A stretch of DNA of 64,000 nt from contig NZ_OY771649.1 of NCBI RefSeq assembly GCF_963674925.1, positions 62,001 through 126,000 on the forward strand, given 5' to 3'. A program made the position numbers and the translations under genes. This stretch comes from an uncultured Draconibacterium sp. (GTDB taxonomy: Bacteria > Bacteroidota > Bacteroidia > Bacteroidales > Prolixibacteraceae). Positions 63,140-64,000 of the stretch are shown piece after piece; position 1 is the first letter of the stretch; each line of letters begins with the position of its first letter. The notes below the pieces were generated by a model. The model was not told where the DNA came from and ran no database searches. It was given only the letters and a program-made list of their open reading frames with translations.

Positions 63140-63600
63140 GTGGCAAAAATAGGAAAAGGAATGAAAAGCCTTGAAGGAAAAAGTAAAAAGTGGAAAGGAA
63201 AAAGGGGAGAAGTACTGAGCATTGAGATGATGAGATTGAATGTAGATTGATGAAAGATAGATGGAGATTGAATTTGTGAATGGGCGAATGGGGAAATGCG
63301 TAAGAATAAAAAGGACAATGTCCATGAGATTGGTTGAGATTGGATTGGAGAGTGAGTGAGTGAGTGAATAATTGGGGAATTGGGAGAGGAGAGTAGAAGC
63401 CTGAGCAACTGGGACGGTGAGAGTTTGAAATTAGATTGATATGGATTGAAAAAAGATTGAATTGGTGAATGGGTAAATGAGTGAATGAGGAAACCGGGAA
63501 AGGAGGTTGGACGTAGAGCATTGAACACTTAGATGGAGAGAAATGGAAAAAGATTGATATAGATTGAAAAAACTAGTAGCTATAAGCTCGCGGCTCGAAG
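63140..63600. repeat. Purine-rich degenerate repeats upstream of the PAP2 gene
   Basis: Degenerate direct repeats on the plus strand: AGATTGATGAAAGATAGATG (63246-63265) and TTGAATTTGTGAATGGGCGA, related to AGATTGATATGGATTGAAAA (63434) and TTGAATTGGTGAATGGGTAA (63459), and a third partial copy at about 63549. A GAGTGAGTGAGTGAGTGAAT run lies near 63350. They open artificial reading frames on the minus strand; no gene is called. Confidence 0.75.
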
Positions 63601-63612
63601 CCGGAAAATAAA

Positions 63613-63647
63613 AAAGCACTACCTCCAGAGACTGAAGATAATGCTTT
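63613..63647 (-). terminator. Strong hairpin terminator after argF
   Basis: On the minus strand a 16-bp stem with four G-T pairs and a 3-nt loop (63629-63631) is followed by a T run. It lies about 20 bp after the argF stop. Confidence 0.85.
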
Positions 63648-63667
63648 AAAATCTATGGTGATTTTGC

Positions 63668-64000
63668 TTAAGCCAGTGTGGCAACCATAACGGCTTTTAT
63701 GGTGTGCATGCGGTTTTCTGCTTCGTCGAATACCAGCGATGCCTTGCTTTCGAATACCTCTTCGGTGACTTCCATGGCTTCGAGTCCAAATTTTTGGTAG
63801 ATCTGCTCGCCAATTTTTGTGTCGCGGTTATGAAAAGCCGGTAAACAATGCAGGAATTTTACATCAGGATTCCCGGTAAGTTCCATAGCCTTTTTATTAA
63901 TCTGGTAGGGGAGCAGCAGTTTTATGCGTTCCTGCCATACTTCGTCGGGCTCACCCATCGACACCCATACATCGGTATACAGAAAATCACAGTCTTTTAC
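63668..64000 (-). CDS. argF: Ornithine carbamoyltransferase-like, C-terminal part (start outside window)
   Basis: The last 110 codons of an ornithine/N-acetylornithine-type carbamoyltransferase; the frame continues through the window end with no upstream start. Readable landmarks are DFLYTDVWVSMGEP, and KFLHCLPAFHN, whose HCLP motif contains the ornithine-binding cysteine, and VVFESKASLVFDEAENR-like C-terminal helix. The HCLP motif favours ornithine carbamoyltransferase, which makes citrulline for arginine synthesis. Gene symbol is tentative because only part is visible. Confidence 0.88.
   Translation of the reverse strand, partial: VKDCDFLYTDVWVSMGEPDEVWQERIKLLLPYQINKKAMELTGNPDVKFLHCLPAFHNRDTKIGEQIYQKFGLEAMEVTEEVFESKASLVFDEAENRMHTIKAVMVATLA

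Noticed and set aside
63060..63619. Minus-strand frames rich in HSPIHxFNL-type repeats
   Set aside because: They arise from the purine-rich low-complexity tract read on the opposite strand.

Overview
The window looks like a chromosomal segment of a marine or sediment Bacteroidota, most likely order Marinilabiliales (Prolixibacteraceae-like). This is inferred from protein families and promoter style, not from a marker gene. Supporting signs are TAnnTTTG -7 boxes without clear Shine-Dalgarno sequences, UpxY-type NusG, SLBB-type Wza proteins, Wzi family barrels, a malic enzyme fused to a phosphotransacetylase-like domain, and a two-domain GDP-sugar pathway typical of Bacteroidales. No rRNA, tRNA, CRISPR array, integrase or transposase gene was found.

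Layout. Positions 1-13.6 kb hold ordinary housekeeping genes: a truncated membrane protein, pruA, a DivIC/FtsB-like protein, yqgE, an amn-holA-rhomboid-aminotransferase operon, an orphan HsdR N-terminal-like nuclease-fold protein, a GNAT acetyltransferase, a large GT2 fusion protein, recR, a small barrel protein and maeB. From about 61.9 kb leftward to 13.9 kb, nearly every gene is on the minus strand and belongs to surface polysaccharide biosynthesis. The right end holds a PAP2 phosphatase and the C-terminal part of argF.

The polysaccharide region contains two nearly complete Wzx/Wzy-type systems. Module 2 (42.3-61.9 kb) starts with a UpxY antiterminator and a winged-helix regulator. It continues with Wza, UDP-glucose dehydrogenase, Wzz, a NeuA-phosphatase fusion, NeuB, then an AT-rich cassette with Wzx, Wzy, a pyruvyltransferase, acetyltransferases and glycosyltransferases including a PssD/PssE pair and a possible sialyltransferase-like enzyme. 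Module 1 (13.9-35.7 kb) holds two initiating phosphoglycosyltransferases, Wzx, several GT2 enzymes, Wzy, a second Wza and Wzz, three Wzi proteins and a WecA-like transferase. GDP-mannose dehydratase and GDP-fucose synthase lie between the modules. The genes predict export of acidic polysaccharides that may contain glucuronate, fucose, pyruvate ketals and a nonulosonic acid (possibly KDN made through a 9-phosphate route).

The spacers between modules are rich in repeats: a 3 x 442-bp tandem array, related GTCCC/GGGAC palindromes near 30 kb, a 21-bp minisatellite with two-helical-turn spacing, a 14-bp tandem array, and several dispersed repeat pairs. Words from these intergenic repeats also appear in frame inside ugd and one wzz gene, which is the most unusual sequence-level observation here.
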